64,000 bases of DNA from Ovis canadensis. Lineage: Eukaryota; Chordata; Mammalia; Artiodactyla; Bovidae. Of this stretch, positions 11,166 to 24,350 are shown piece after piece. The position numbers and the translations under genes are program-made. The notes under the pieces are model-generated. The model was not told the DNA's origin. It saw only the letters and a list, made by a program, of their open reading frames with translations, and did no database searches. The DNA lies in assembly GCF_042477335.2 (NCBI RefSeq), contig NC_091246.1, forward strand, positions 14,505,001 through 14,569,000, in the 5' to 3' direction. The number at the start of each line of letters is the position of its first letter. Positions within the stretch are counted from its first letter, which is position 1.

Positions 11166-11557
11166 CAGAGCAGCCTCAGGGCCCACCTCCTCTTTCATTT
11201 TCACGGCCAGAAATGCCAAAGCCTTCAGGCAGCACTTGGTTTAGAAAAATGTCATTTTCCTGAGATGGAGCCCTTCAATGTGCCAATTATCTGAGCCTTT
11301 AACATTTCAGAGACCACAGCATGGCTTCCAAAAGGAGTTGCACCCTTCCTGGCTTCTGTATTTGCATAAATACATGAATAATAATTATAATTCAAATGAA
11401 GCAATAAAACTATACTCAGTGAGTTATGGGAAAGTCAGGCTGAAATACAGCGCTTTAAGGATGACCCTTGAGCAACTGCAGAGAGAGAGAGAGCCACTTC
11501 CTTGGTTTAGGCTGTAATTGTCTAGCAGAGAAAACTAGAGGATAGAAACTGGATCAG

Positions 11558-12285
11558 TTCAGTTCAGTCAATTAGTCATGTCCAGCTCTTTGCGACCCCA
11601 TGGACTGTAGCATGCCAGGCTTCCCTGTCCATCACCAACTCCTGGAGCTTGCTCAGACTCATGTCCATCGAGTCAGTGATGCCATCCAACCACCTCATCC
11701 TCTTCTCCTCCTGCCTTCATTCTTTCCCAACATCAGGGTCTTTTCTGGTGAGTTAGTTCTTTGCATCAGGTGACCAAACTATTGGAGCTTCAGCTTCAGC
11801 ATCAGTCCTTCCAATGAATATTCAGAATTAATTTCCTTTAGGATTGACTGGTTTGACCTTGCAGTCCTTTGTCAGCAAAGTAATGTCTTTGCTTTTTAAT
11901 ATGCTGTCTAGTTTTGTCACAGCTTTTCTTCTAAGGAGCAAGCATCTTTTAATTTCATGGCTCCAGTCACCATTTGCAGTGATTTTGGAGCTCAGGAAAA
12001 TAAAGTCTGTCACTGTTTCCATTGATTATATTCTTATCTGGTTATAAATCGGATTGACTATATTCTTTGTAGCCGAAGATGGAGAAACTCTATATAGTCA
12101 GCAAAAACAAGACCGGGAGCTGACTGTGGCTCAGATCATGAACTCCTTTTTGCAAAATTCAGGCTTAAATCAAAGAAAGTAGGGAAAACCACTAGACCAT
12201 TCAAATGTGACCTAAATAAAATCCCTTATAACTATACAGAGGAAGTGACAAATAGATTCAGGACTAGATCTGATAGAGTGCCTGA
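11558..12285 (-). mobile_element. BovB insertion with 5' inversion (twin-primed)
   Basis: 11558-12023 is the BovB 3' end in minus orientation. 12056-12285 is an upstream BovB segment in plus orientation (from gactatattctttgtagcc to gatagagtgcctgaaga). The whole unit is flanked by a perfect 14-bp direct repeat, agaaactggatcag, at 11544-11557 and 12286-12299, so it entered as one insertion. About 1.6 kb of the element between the two segments was lost. Confidence 0.85.
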
Positions 12286-12399
12286 AGAAACTGGATCAGT
12301 AAGACTGTGAATGTGAGCTCTCAACCACAACCTTGAGAAGCACCCCTTCTCATTTTTATGGCCAAATAAATGGATATATGGTTGAATTCTGCTAGGATC

Positions 12400-13738
12400 C
12401 CCATTTTCTCCAGCAATCCCAAAGAAAGGCAATGTCAAAGAATGTTCAGACTACCACCAACTGCACTCATCTCACACGCTAGCAAAGTAATGCTCAAAAT
12501 TCTCCAAGCCTGGCTTCAACAGTATGTGAACCAAGAAAACTCCCAGATGTTCAAACTGGATTTAGAAAAAGCAGAGGAACCAGAGATCAAATTGCCAACA
12601 TCTGTTGGATCATCAAAAAAGAAAGAGAGTTCCAGAAATACATCTACTTCTGCTTTATTGACTATGCCAAAGCCTTTGTGTGGATCACAATAAACTGGAA
12701 AATTCTTCAAGAGATGGGAATACCAGACCACCTTACCTGCCTCCTGAGAAATCTGTATGCAGGTCAGGAAGCAACAGTTAGAACCAGACATGGGTACAAC
12801 AAACTGGTTCCAAATTGGGAAAGGAGCATATCAAGGCTGTATATGTCACTCTGCTTATTTAACTTTTATGCAGAGTACATCATGTGAAATGCCAGGCTGG
12901 ATGAAGCACAAGCTGGAATCAAGATTGCCGGGAGAAATATCAATTACCTCAGATATGCAGATGACACCACCGTTATGGCAGAAAGTGAAGAGGAACTGAA
13001 GAGCCTCTTGATGAAAGAGATAGAGGAGAATGAAAAAGCTGGATTGAAACTCAGTATTGAAAAAACTAAGATCATGGCATCTGATCCCACCACTTCATGG
13101 CAAATAGATGGGGAAACAATGGAAACAGTGACAGGCTTTATTTCAGAGGGCTCCAAAATCAGTGCAGATGGTGACTGCAGCCATGAAATTAAAAGACTCT
13201 TGCTCCTTGGAAGAAAAGCTGTGACCAACCTAGACGGCATGTTGAAAAGCAAGGACATTACTTTGCTGACAAAGATCCATCTAGTCAAAGCTATAATTTT
13301 TCTAGTAGTCATGTATGGATGTGAGAGTTGGACCATAAAGAAAGTTGAATGCCGAAGAATTGATGCTTTTAAACTGCGGTGTTGGAGAAGACTCTTGAGA
13401 GTCTTGGACTGCAAGGAGATCTAACCAGTCAATGCTAAAGGAAATCAGTTCTGAGAATATTCATAGGAAGTACTGATGCTGAAGCTGAAGCTCCAGTACT
13501 TTGGCCACCTGATGCGAAGAGCCGACCCATTGGAAAACACCCTAATGTGGGGAAAGATAGAAGGCAGGAGGGGAAGGGGATGACAGAGGATAAGATGATT
13601 GGATGGCATCACCAACTCGATGGACGTGAGTTTGAGCAAGCTCCAGGAATTGCTGATGGAGAGGGAAGCCTGGGGGGCTGCAGTCTATGGGGTCACAAAG
13701 TATTGGACATGAGTGAGCGACTGAACTAAACTAAACAA
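12400..13738 (+). mobile_element. BovB LINE, 5'-truncated
   Basis: Starts near caatcccaaagaaaggcaat and runs through RT (12540-12990) to the tail gagcgactgaactaaactaa. A frame of 149 codons at 12975-13424 shows the C-terminal region (KTKIMASDPTTSWQIDGE). Frameshifts and stops break the rest. 12300-12399 is unique sequence separating it from the twin-primed copy. Confidence 0.9.
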
Positions 13739-14194
13739 AGGCAGCTTGGTACATTTCCATAGTTTTCAGCACTTTCTTCATCTTCTTGTTGCCTGAGAGA
13801 GCCAGGCCTCTTATCTGCCTCTCAGCCTGGTGTGTGACTACATTCATGCATACCCCTGTACAGATGTACATGCTTGCACACACGTGTACACAGAGCATGC
13901 AGTCTCCATGAAATAATTTGTTTTTGTGATGGGGAGCATTAAAACAGGGCAAAGCTCTTGGCCTTGTGGTTCTCAAACTTTGTTGTTTATTAGAATCACA
14001 CAAGGAGCTTTCAAAATACTTCATGTCAAGGACTTCTGGCACCGAGATGGGGTCACCTTGTTCTCTCAGGTCCTCCCTCTTACAACTAAAACCCCCTGCA
14101 CACTGACAGAAACTCTGCTTGACCAAACTCTAGCCAGGGTCCCCTGAGCCCTCTCTTAACTAAGCTTCAGCTTTGGCCTATAAAGACTGGTTGT
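13739..14194. other. Intergenic stretch
   Basis: Contains a TG/CA-rich run near 13820-13900 and a MER5-like relic near 13967. No coding pattern. Confidence 0.5.
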
Positions 14195-14402
14195 CATTGT
14201 TTAGCTGTTCAGTCATGTCTGACTCTTTTGTGACCCCATAGACTATAGTCTGCCAGGGTCCTCTGTCCGTGGGATTTCCCAGGCAATAATACTGGAGTAG
14301 GTTGCTATTTCCTTCTCCAGGGGATCTTCCTGACTCAGGGATCAAACCCGCACCTCCTGCATTGCAGGTGGATTCTTTACCACTGAGCCACCTGGGAAGC
14401 CG
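14195..14402 (-). mobile_element. Bov-tA SINE
   Basis: gttcagtcatgtctgactc through ctccaggggatcttcctgac, with the complement of the tRNA-like head (gatcaaacccgcacctcctg), ending gagccacctgggaagcc. Confidence 0.92.
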
Positions 14403-14865
14403 AGAAAGGTGGGAAAAACATTAAAATAACTTAACCTGCATCCCTAGGATGACCCCCATTACCCTGAGTGTCTGTCTGAGAAAACTCAGGCTACCTGAAG
14501 AATTTACTGTTTGTTTCGGCCAATACCTGAAGGAAGATAGACTCCTTATCTCCCAGGCTCTGTGGGAGGGAAGGAGTCTAACTTTAATAAATGCCAATTG
14601 GCAGGCCCAGGTGGGTTTCCCAGGGACTAACCTCTGCTTCCTATTTTTGTTATTTTTCACTTCTTTGACTCTCCTCAAGCCCATGCTTGACTTCCTCTCT
14701 ATGCATTCATTTTCCCTTTAAAATTCACCGTCACCTCTGTATAAATCAAGAAGGAACTCTTTTCTCTCCTATAGTAGCATTTAGTGATTAAAATCTATTC
14801 TTATCACTTAAATTAGTGTCCAGGTTTGTTTAACTTTGACCATAAAACCCACCAAACAAAACTAA

Positions 14866-14990
14866 GTGTGTTAGTCACTCAGTCATGTCTGACTCTTTGC
14901 AACCCTATGGACTGTAACCCACCAGGCTCCTCTGTCCAAAGAATTCCCCAGGGGAGAATAGTGGAGTGGGTTGCCATTTCCTTCTCCAAC
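14866..14990 (-). mobile_element. Bov-tA SINE, truncated
   Basis: Only the tail half in complement: gtcactcagtcatgtctgac through gtgggttgccatttccttc. The tRNA-like head is absent. Confidence 0.85.
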
Positions 14991-15469
14991 ATAAGACTCC
15001 AAAAAGTGAAAGAAGATGTGCTTGTAGGCAACTTGTTATTATCTTTAGGAATTACTTATATTAACTGTATATTCTTATTTTTTATAAGGCCTCCAAATGC
15101 CAGAGCATCACAAATAAAAAAGAAAAGATAGTTAATATAAGTGGCCCCGTGATGAATGCATGTCAAATAGACAAACAGAAAAATCTAAAAAAAGCACAGT
15201 TGGAATGGGTTTCAATGGGGCTGAGTAAGGACTTGATCTCCTGCTTCATCCTCCTGCACCACGGCGGTGGGTGCATGCTCTGATCTCCCCAGTAGGGCAG
15301 TGTCAGTGGGTCTAGTGCTCCTGTACCTCTGGCCTTACGCAGCAGCACCAAGGCAGAGCAAGGTGATGGGAGGTGGGCCTAGTTGGCGCTTACCTTTCTT
15401 CTCTTTATCCTCCTGTGATGAGGGCCCAGCCGAGAAATGATCTTACACCCCTCACTTGGAGGCAAGTAA
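14991..15469. other. Intergenic stretch
   Basis: No repeat or gene recognised. Includes a GC-richer patch (15230-15440) with a few CpGs but no promoter motifs. Confidence 0.4.
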
Positions 15470-16690
15470 TTTGTGGATATTGACAAACTGATTATAAATT
15501 TTTATGGAAAGGAAAAAGACCCAAGATAGCAAGTACCACACTGAGGAAGAAGAAAAAATTTGAAGAATGACATTATTTGACTTAAAAACTTACTATAAAG
15601 CTACAACAATCAACACGGTGTGGGACTGGTGAAAAAATAGATCAGTGAACACTACAGAGAGTTCCCAAATAGATACACAGATATAATCAATTGAGTGCTG
15701 ACAATGGAGTAAAAGCAATTCAGTAGAGAAAATATTAATAAAAGGAGCTAGAACCATTAGAAATCCTTATGCAAAAATATAAGAAAAGAAACTAGACACA
15801 GACTCTATACCTTTCAGAAAAATTGACTCAGAATGGAATCATAGACCTAAATGTAGAACACGAACCTATAAATCTTCCAGAAAATCTAGATCACCTTGGG
15901 TTTGGTGATGACGCCTCAGATGCAACACCGAAAGCAGAGTCCATGAATGAAAAAATTGAACTAAGTTGGACTCTATTAACAGGAAAAGCTTGTGCTCTGT
16001 GAAAGACACAGTTAAGAAAATGAAAAAAAAAGTCACAGAATGGGAGAAAATATTTGCAAAACAAATAATCTGATAAAGGATTTGTATCCAAAAAACTCTT
16101 TAAAACTCAACAATAAGACAATAAACAATCCAATTAAAAAATGGGCAAAAGATCTAAACAGACATGTCAATAAAGAAGCTATACAGATGGCAAATATACA
16201 TATGAAAATGTATTTATCCCATATAAAATATGCAAAATGGTACATCCACTTTAAATGACAATTTGTTTTTTTGTTTGATATTTTTAGTGAGCTAAATGTA
16301 TTCTAGCTTCCCTAGTGGCTCAGATACCATGTAATCTAATAATCACACTCCTAGGTATTTACTCAAGTGAATTGAAAACCTATGTTCCCATAAAACCTAC
16401 ACATGAATGTTTATAGAATCTCTACTCTTATTGCCCCAAACTGGAAGCAACTGAGATGTCCTTAAACAGATTAAATGGTGGTACATCTGTACAATGAAAC
16501 ATTATTCAGCAATAAAAACTATGGACTTCAGTTAATAATAATATATCAATATTGGTTTATTAATTATTGCAAATGTGCTACATGACTACAAGATGTCAAT
16601 AACAGGGAAAATGTGCACAGATTGGGGGGCTGGTACGTGGAAACTTCCTATACTATCTGTTCAATTTTTCTCTAAATCTATTTTTAAAAA
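15470..16690 (+). mobile_element. L1 LINE: ORF2 C-terminal region and 3'UTR, decayed
   Basis: 15470-16260 carries the typical L1 ORF2 end (ctacaacaatcaacacggtg, aatgggagaaaatatttgc, aatgggcaaaagatctaaac). 16330-16690 resembles the L1 tail (cccaaactggaagcaactg, attattcagcaataaaaac). Many stops. It is an old L1 family. Confidence 0.8.
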
Positions 16691-17158
16691 TCTGTTAAGC
16701 AAAAAAATAGGCAATCGATAGCCTGGGAGAAAACATCTACAATATCTACATATGTATCTACAAAACCATATATCCAACAAAGGAGTAGTATCTAGAATTT
16801 GTGAAGAATTCTCAAAACTAGGTAGTTAAAAATAATCCAATTAAAAAATGAACATAAGACGTGAATGGCATTTCCTAAAATGGATATATAGTTGGCAAAT
16901 GTGCCTGTATTCAGTCACTCAGTCATGTCCAACTCTGTGACCCAATGGACTGCAGCCTGCTAGGCTCCTCTGTCCATGGGATTTTTCAGGCAAGAATACT
17001 GGAGTGGGTTGCATTTCCTACTCGAGGGGATCTTCCCAATCCAGGAATTGAACCATGTCCCCTGCATTGCAGGCAATTCTTTACCATTGAACCACCGGTG
17101 AAACCCCAGTTGGCAGATGGGCACATGAAAAAAAAACTCAACATCATCACTAAGCATC
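16690..17158 (+). mobile_element. Second L1 ORF2 fragment, interrupted by a SINE
   Basis: cctgggagaaaacatctac, aaggagtagtatctagaat and ccaattaaaaaatgaacat are L1 ORF2 3'-region sequence. It continues after the SINE as cacatgaaaaaaaaactcaa and catcactaagcatcag. Confidence 0.7.
16908..17106 (-). mobile_element. Bov-tA SINE inserted in L1
   Basis: Complement Bov-tA from ttcagtcactcagtcatg to gaaccaccggtgaaacccc. It is flanked by an imperfect 15-bp duplication of L1 sequence, agttggcaaatgtgc on the left and agttggcagatgggc on the right. Confidence 0.9.
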
Positions 17159-17972
17159 AGCTCAGTTCAGTTCAGTCGCTCAGGCGTGTCCGACTCTTTG
17201 CGACCCCATGAATCGCAGCACGCCAGGCCTCCCTGTCCATCACCAACTCCCGGAGTTCACTCAGATTCACGTCCATCGAGTCAGTGATGCCATCCAGCCA
17301 TCTCATCCTCTGTCATCCCCTTCTCCTCCTGCCCCCAATCCCTCCCAGCAACAAAGTCTTTTCCAATGAGTCAACTCTTCGTATGAGGTGGCCAAAGTAC
17401 TGGAGTTTCAGCTTCAGCATCATTCCTTCCAAAGAAATCCCAGGGCTGATCTCCTTCAGAATGGACTGGTTGGATCTCCTTGCAGTCCAAGGGACTCTCA
17501 AGAGTCTTTTCCAACACCACAGTTCAAAAGCATCAATTCTTTGGTGCTCAGCCTTCTTCACAGTCCAACTCTCACATCCATACATGACTACTGGAAAAAC
17601 CATAGCCTTGGCTAGACGGACCTTAGTCGGCAAAGTAATGTCTCTGCTCTTGAATATGCTATCTAGGTTGGTCATAACTTTTCTTCCAAGGAGTAAGCGT
17701 CTTTTAATTTCATGGCTGCAATCACCATCTGCAGTGATTTTGGAGCCCCCCAAAATAAATTCAGCCACTGTTTCCACTGTTTCCCCATCTATTTCCCATG
17801 AAGTGATGGGACCAGATGCCATGATCTTCGTTTTCTGAATGTTGAGCTTTAAGCCAACTTTTTCACTCTCTTCACTTTCATCAGAGGCTTTTTAGTCCCT
17901 CTTCCCTTTCTGCCATAAGGGTGGTGTCATCTGCATATCTGAGGTGACTGATATTTCTCCCAGCAATCTTGA
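17159..17972 (-). mobile_element. BovB LINE 3' part
   Basis: Complement BovB from the cagttcagttcagtcgctc tail to gatatttctcccagcaatc. The minus frame 17313-17822 covers the C-terminal domain ([20 protein letters not shown]). 5'-truncated and disrupted. Confidence 0.92.
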
Positions 17973-19494
17973 TGCATTTTGGATTAAGACAATTATGTTA
18001 TTGACCAACTGTATGTATGTATAAATGGAGACCAAGTAATTCAAGGTCTTCTACCTTCCAGATGGAGTTGGAACAAGGGATCAGCCTCAATGTTGGCCAC
18101 CTAGCAACGTTTTTCTAATGATCTTCTAAGAATTTGGATCTTTGCATGAACTGACCACCATCCTTTCTCCTCTGAATGACGTTTTTTCATCCATTGTAAT
18201 CTCTGGTTGTGTGTTCAGATTCCCAAGTGAATCAGATCCCTAAAGTTTTAACTCAATGAATTGGCAGCAACTCACAGGATGAATTTTAAGTAATTGGGGA
18301 AGAGGAAGGTAAAGACATTAGGATATTTTTGCAGCTTGTTCCTTTTCCTTCTGAAACCAAGAAGCAACTTTCTACTCACTCAGGTCTTGGAAGAAGTGGC
18401 CAGATTCAGTCCTAACATGTGGATGTCTAAGACTTGAAGAAGTTGGATGTGGAATTTTACCATTTGGGGCTTTATTTTCTTAAATTGGTGAAATAATAAT
18501 AAGAAACATGATATGGAAAACAATTCTTGGGGCAGTTTCAGGGGATCTTGGCTTGGCCCAGATCACTGGGCATTGGGGCTTCTGGAGGGGCAGAACAGTG
18601 TCTGCTACCTGTCTCCGATGGGTGTTTTCCCTCTGTTCTTTTTTCTACCCTCTTTTAGCTATCAAGGAAAACCTGGATTTTCTCACTGTCTCAGTTCCTT
18701 TGCCATGCTGTTTCTTAGCAATCAGTTAGTAGCTTTCAATATTTAAAACTACTGAAAAATCAGATTAAATATAGGCCAGGTATTTCCCTATTATTAAGTT
18801 AGATATGCTAATGTTGGTAATTATTTTCATCTTTCACAACAGTGCAGCTTTTCTGAGTTTCAAAGCACCTTTGCACCTCAGCTGTGGCATTTGATCCTTG
18901 TCAGCAGCCTAGAAAACAGCATGGGGGAGTGGGTGTTGAACAGTATTCTCATTTTGTTGATGAGAAAAGTGAGACTCCAAGAGACATTGGATTTAACTAT
19001 GATGCACAAAGCACTATCTGGTGCATTGGCGGGGGGACATAGCTTTCCAAATGCAAAGCATAGTAAAAGCTAACATGGCAGGCGCTCACCATTCACTGAG
19101 CACCTGACTTTAATACAGTCAAGTGAGTGAGCGCCCACCTGGCCCAGGCTCTGTTCTAGCCCCTGAGGGTGGGTGGCTGGGACACAGAGATGAATTAGTC
19201 TTGCTGCCAAGATGTTTGTGGTTTTGTGGGAGTAGGGTTGTCAGAATTAGCAAATAATGATAAGGATGCTCAGTTAAGTTGAAATTTCAATAAACAAGAA
19301 GTAAGTTTCCAGGATGAACATGCCCCATGCAATTTTATCTGGCAGTATTTTACATGGAGGGAGAAGACTAAAAGTTGGAAACTATTGTGACGATAGTGGG
19401 GACTCAGGAAGATTTCCAGGAATAAGAAGAGTCCATAGAAAATGTAGTCAAAAGGGGCACAATAGAGCTTAGGGAATGGAGTTATTTATTATTT
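17973..19494. other. Intergenic unique stretch
   Basis: No gene or young repeat. Around 19100-19230 ggctctgttctagcccctga, then gatgaattagtcttgctgcc, looks like a diverged piece of the ancient repeat seen at 43545 and 51020. Confidence 0.45.
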
Positions 19495-19625
19495 TGGGCT
19501 CAGTTTCCTCATCTGTAAAATGAGGATGATAATAGCATATCTATTATGGGGTTATTGTGAGGATAAGATGTGTTGATATTTGTGAGGCACTTAGGATAGT
19601 GCTTGGCACAGAATAAGCATTATGT
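19495..19625 (-). repeat. MIR SINE (complement)
   Basis: ctcagtttcctcatctgtaa, then ggggttattgtgaggataag and gtgcttggcacagaataagc, is a well preserved complement of the MIR core and 3' region. Confidence 0.75.
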
Positions 19626-19969
19626 ACGCATCTGCTCCAGTGAGAGGGGACAATGAAATTAAATTTGGCAAGGAAAAGGTGAGGAAGAGGAAGGGGCTTT
19701 CCAGAGGAGGGAGGCAGAAGGTGGAGGGAAAGAGAAGTGATATACATTCCTAAGAGTTGAGTGGGGAAACCTGGAGCCTGGGAAGAGATAAGAAGGAGCT
19801 GGTCTGGGGGAAAGGGACCAATTCCATTGGCACCTGAGTTTGGGGTACCCACTCCAGGGTGGAGAGATGTGGCTGGAATCCAAGTATAGGCTCAGGAAAG
19901 AAAGCAGGGCCTGGAGTAGAGGCCTGGGAGTTTTCAGATTGGAGGAAAGCCAAAGGCATGAATGGGTGT

Positions 19970-20168
19970 CCCTCATAGCTTGATCGGAAAATAATTTGCC
20001 TGCAATGCAGGAGTTCCAGGTTCGATTCCTGGGTTAGAAAGATTTCCCTGGAGAAGGAAATGGCAACCCACTCCAGTATTCTTGCCTGAGAATTCCATGC
20101 ATCTTGGCAGGCTACAGTCCATGGGGTCGCAAGAATCAGACGTGACTTAGCTACCAAACCACCACCAA
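19970..20168 (+). mobile_element. Bov-tA SINE
   Basis: Diverged head (tcatagcttgatcgg), then gcctgcaatgcaggagttcc through ccagtattcttgcctgag to cagacgtgacttagctacc. Confidence 0.88.
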
Positions 20169-20732
20169 CAAGGGCATGAATGAAATCCCTCAAGGATTGA
20201 GTGAAAGTGAAGAACACTAAAATCATTGCCAATGTTCTACTTGCAACTCTAGCTATTCTTAGCACTAAATGTAGGTTACACTCAAAGCAGTTTTATGAAA
20301 ACCAAGGCAACCATAGAGGTCCCCCAATGTTATAGACCTGCATTTATGCAAGTGTGGACACGGGCTGTCTCTGAAATACAAGCTCTGTGAGAACTTAGAG
20401 AACTGGAAATGGTGAGAGGAAAATTTACTTTTTAATTTGTATCCTTTAATGCCTTTCCATTTTTCCTCCAAGTAAATGTGCTATGCAGATGATATTTTTA
20501 AGAAAAGGAGAAACTTTGGCAACATAGTGTAAGAGCCTGAAAGAGGTGCTCTCATTGACATTTCATTGTAGTGGGTTTTATGGAGATCAGTGTTTTTGGT
20601 CACTTTCACCCTTAAAAACCAAAGACTTAGCTTCAGGATGTGTCATGCCCTGGGTGTGTCCAGAGAGTCTTAAAGAGAAAATACTGCTCTAACCATTACA
20701 CACGTTTTTCATTCCTCTCAGTGTTTGCTGCC

Positions 20733-20940
20733 TACCCCAGTCTCTCAGAGGTTAAAGCATCTGCCTCCAAAGCAGGAGACCCAGATTCAATCCCTGGGTC
20801 GGGAAGATCCCCTGGAGAAGGAAATGGTAACCTACTCCAGTATTCTTGCCTGGAGAATCCCATGGACAGATGAGCCTGGTGGGCTACAGCCCGTGAGATT
20901 GCAAAGAGTTGGACATGACTTAGTGATGAAACAGCAACAA
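20733..20940 (+). mobile_element. Bov-tA SINE
   Basis: tctcagaggttaaagcatct through ctccagtattcttgcctgg to gttggacatgacttagtgat. The head is the variant that retains aggttaaagcatctgcctcc. Confidence 0.9.
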
Positions 20941-20985
20941 GGACTTTACCCACTTTCATTTAGTTCTGTAACAGCTGTTTGTTAG

Positions 20986-21346
20986 TCTGTTGGGGCTGCT
21001 ATAACAAAAATACCATAGACTGGGTGGCTTAGACAACAAACTTTATTTCTCACAGTTCTAGAGGCTGTGAAGTCCAAGATCAAGGAGCTGGCAGATTTGG
21101 CTCTCTGCTGAGAGCCTGTTTCCTGGATATCCATCTTCTCGCTGTCTTCACATGGCAGAAGAGAGACAGGAAGCAAGCTTTCTAGTGACCCTTATGAAGG
21201 CTCTAATGCCATTCACAAAGGCTCCATGCTCATGACCTCATCTAATCCTAATCCCCTCCTAAAGGCTCCATCGCCTACCATTTTCACACTGTGGGACAGT
21301 TTCAAAGCAGGAATTGTGGGGGGACACAAACATTCAGTCCATAATG
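20986..21346 (+). repeat. Ancient mammalian interspersed repeat (copy B)
   Basis: ttggggctgctataacaaaa, gactgggtggcttagacaac, cacagttctagaggctgtg and the terminal gggacacaaacattcagtc parallel copy A at 2497-2866. This copy is better preserved. Confidence 0.6.
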
Positions 21347-24194
21347 TATCTCTTTTGAGTATCCTTCCTTTTTAGCTTTTTCTTGGTAGTCTACCTTACT
21401 ACTGCCATCCAAACAATCTAGTATTTTGGGTTCTACTAGATAAAAGTTACTTTTATATCTCTTTAGATATAGGCTATAGAAGATCTTCTGAATTCTGTCT
21501 CGAGTATTATCATACAACATTATTTCTACACTATGGAAGAGTATTTTTAAAAGGACACCAAAATTGGGTGACAAGCTGGTCTAACATTTCTAAGCTTTTC
21601 AGATATAATATACTGCATATCTGTCATGTTTTGAGTAATTAATACGGACTGGGCAATTCACAGATATTTTCTAATTTAATCTGCAGGATATTTCTAGGAG
21701 ACGGTTATTTTGTTCTCATTTTCACATGAAAAAATCAAGTCTTAAAAAGTAGAAAATGCCCAACTCCCAACCTCAAACAGCAAGTGGATTTAGACCACAG
21801 TTTCTTTCTACAAAGTTCCTATCCTTTCCTGCTTCTCACATTCCTCTACATCTTGAGAGAAGAAATAAAATCTAGTTTTGAATCAAATGAAAGGGCTGGG
21901 AGTGAGACATCTCTGAGAATAATTTATTTATCTTTGACTTAGACCTATGTAAATGTTTTAGTTTTAATACAGGGAAAGTAAAGCTAATCCTAAAATTGAG
22001 AATGAATTGAAACCAATAACCTTAACTCTTTATCAAATTGGTTATATACCCACATAGAGATTAAGAATTATTTCAAGTGACTTTGGAACATGCTCTTCTG
22101 GTTTATCTTCTTGGTGGGGTATATTCTCAGGAAAAAAATTGCAAATAACTTGAAACTTCACTCAATTTTATTATTAGGTAGAATGCTTATACAAGTTTAA
22201 AATTACATTTATATAAAGATATATATATATAGTAGGATAGAACAAATAACATTAATGTTACTAAGATCCAAAGTTTTCATTGTGGGAGAAATGAGATACA
22301 AAGTAAAAACCTGGTGTTACATTTGAATTGTACATATTAATATGAACTCATGGTTATTTTTTTTTTCTTTTTCTGTTCATTGATAGGACCTAAAAACAAT
22401 GCTATCTCAGAAGCAATGTTAACTGAGAATCTATCCCTCATTCTTGAGAGATAGTTTTGCTGCCAGTTCAGCAAAACCTCATCATCTGGATGGGAAAGGA
22501 CTGAGTGCTCTGGGATAGGACTGTCTCAGGGAAGGAAATAATTCAGTGCTTAATTTAGCAGTCAGATATCTTACAGCTGTTTGCCAGGAGGTCGGTCTCC
22601 CCACACATAGCCTTATTCATCACTCTTACAATGTCTTTTGTAAAGACTGCATTGCTCACTAACGCTTTTATGTGAAAGTGGACTCTCGTGAGTGACTGTG
22701 GAGTTGCGTCTTATGTTTGGCCTGGGAGGTAGGAAGCTGAACCTGAGAACAGAAGAAATCCTGAGAATGCATATCTCTGGGAATTAGCAAAAATTCCTAG
22801 AGAACTTCAGGTTTTCAAAGTCTATATAATCGGTAAGATTAAAGCTCAGGTGACCAAGGAGGTAATGGACAACGCAGTTAGTGCTGGAGGAGGAATAAAC
22901 AGAAAATAATGCTACAGTGTATCTATGACATAGAAAGATGGAAGGATCTGGAAGACCCAGGGAAGGCTGGAGGGAGCTATTAGGCTGGCTGCTGTAAAGA
23001 GGAACTGTGAGTTCACCTTCCTCATTAAGGGCCTTCTCCCACCCTCAAGAACACTGGCACTATCCCACGGCTCCTCAGCTGTCTGAGGTTGAGGTGCACT
23101 TCAGATAAACTCTGCTTTCAAATGCATCTCAGTGAGTCTTGGGGTTCTAGTTCCGTTTCATACTTTCTGTATAGCATGGGATCCATTTTTCCATTCCTCT
23201 ACCATTTAGAGAAATAAAGTTTACTAACATGTAGGAAAACAGACACATTAATTTGACAAAGGAATCCTAGGGCCAGCCACCAGCAGAGATTAACCTTTTC
23301 CTCCTTTTCGAAATCAATTATGTTGGGACAGAGAGACACCTAAGATGGAGACTCTTAGGGAAGATTAGAATATGGGGAACAGGGGAGGGCTTGAAGCTCA
23401 CAGACCTTCTTGGGGGTGGTAGAGGGATCCATGGTAGAATCCTGATCACAGTGAGTCACTGGCCATGGATTGGACTATTGAGTTCAGGATTCCTGTAGGA
23501 GGACAGGGTCCTTCAACTTTTGTTCACCTGTTTTGTTCCATCTGAGGTGTCTCTGGGCCAAGACTTCCCTTTCTGTTCTATTTGCCATGGAGAGCAATCC
23601 TCTGAGCCTTTGAAAGCCTTGAATCAGATGCTGAGCCTCTGTGAGCAGGGGCAAGTCCCATGTGAAGGAATATACACGCACCTGCAGTTCTGGAAATTAG
23701 TGCCCTTCATCTGCAAAGGACAAGGACTGAAAAAAATCAATTGAACATGACATACAGAAAACCCTTCATGAAATTTTCAAAGGAAAACTAGAAAATATTT
23801 TTATCCACTTTAAAGTGACTAACAGAGATGGATCACAGAGCTTTAGTAACTTAATATGGAAAATCAGATTATCCATGAATAAATGAATGTTTATGGCTTG
23901 CATAGGGAGAAGAAAGTGAAAATTCAGTCCTAGTCACTCACTCTAGTCTCTCAACTTTAGTGCAGAGTCAAAAAGAGGAACAAAGGTATAGCATTAAAAG
24001 GTAAGGTTTTGTCTAGTCAACTCTGGGCTACCTAGAGGTGTTAATCTCACCTTCCTATGAAGGCCCAGATCCACAATCTCTGAGCATGCCAGTTCCTAGA
24101 GCAAGTCTCTATTAGGAAGCAGAGTGAAAGAATGATGGAGCTGGACCATGAGTCTTGCCCACTGGTAGTGGTGTGAGATACACTGGGACCACTA
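21347..24194. other. Intergenic unique stretch
   Basis: A MIR-like relic is probable at 21600-21830 (tctaatttaatctgcaggat, ttcacatgaaaaaatcaag) and a short TA run is at 22211-22233. Otherwise no gene or clear repeat in nearly 2.9 kb, one of the least invaded parts of the window. Confidence 0.5.
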
Positions 24195-24350
24195 TTGGTT
24201 TAGGAGGCAGAGCTCCTTGATCCTGATTTTTGGACAAGCTATTTAACTTCCCCCAAATTCAGGTTCCTCCTCAGAGGTAATTCCTGGCCTCCATACCTCA
24301 CAGGGTTGTTGTGAGGATCACATGAGACAATGTCTGTGAAAGCCCTTACT
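24195..24350 (-). repeat. MIR SINE (complement)
   Basis: ggacaagctatttaacttcc, then cctcacagggttgttgtgag and gatcacatgagacaatg, follows the MIR complement. Confidence 0.6.

Noticed and set aside
16313..16335. 22-bp match to the Bov-tA 5' end inside an L1 tail
   Set aside because: Too short to separate from chance, and SINE fragments keeping only the 5' end are uncommon.
19750..20265. 171-codon minus ORF
   Set aside because: Runs through a Bov-tA in complement; the remainder has no recognisable protein.
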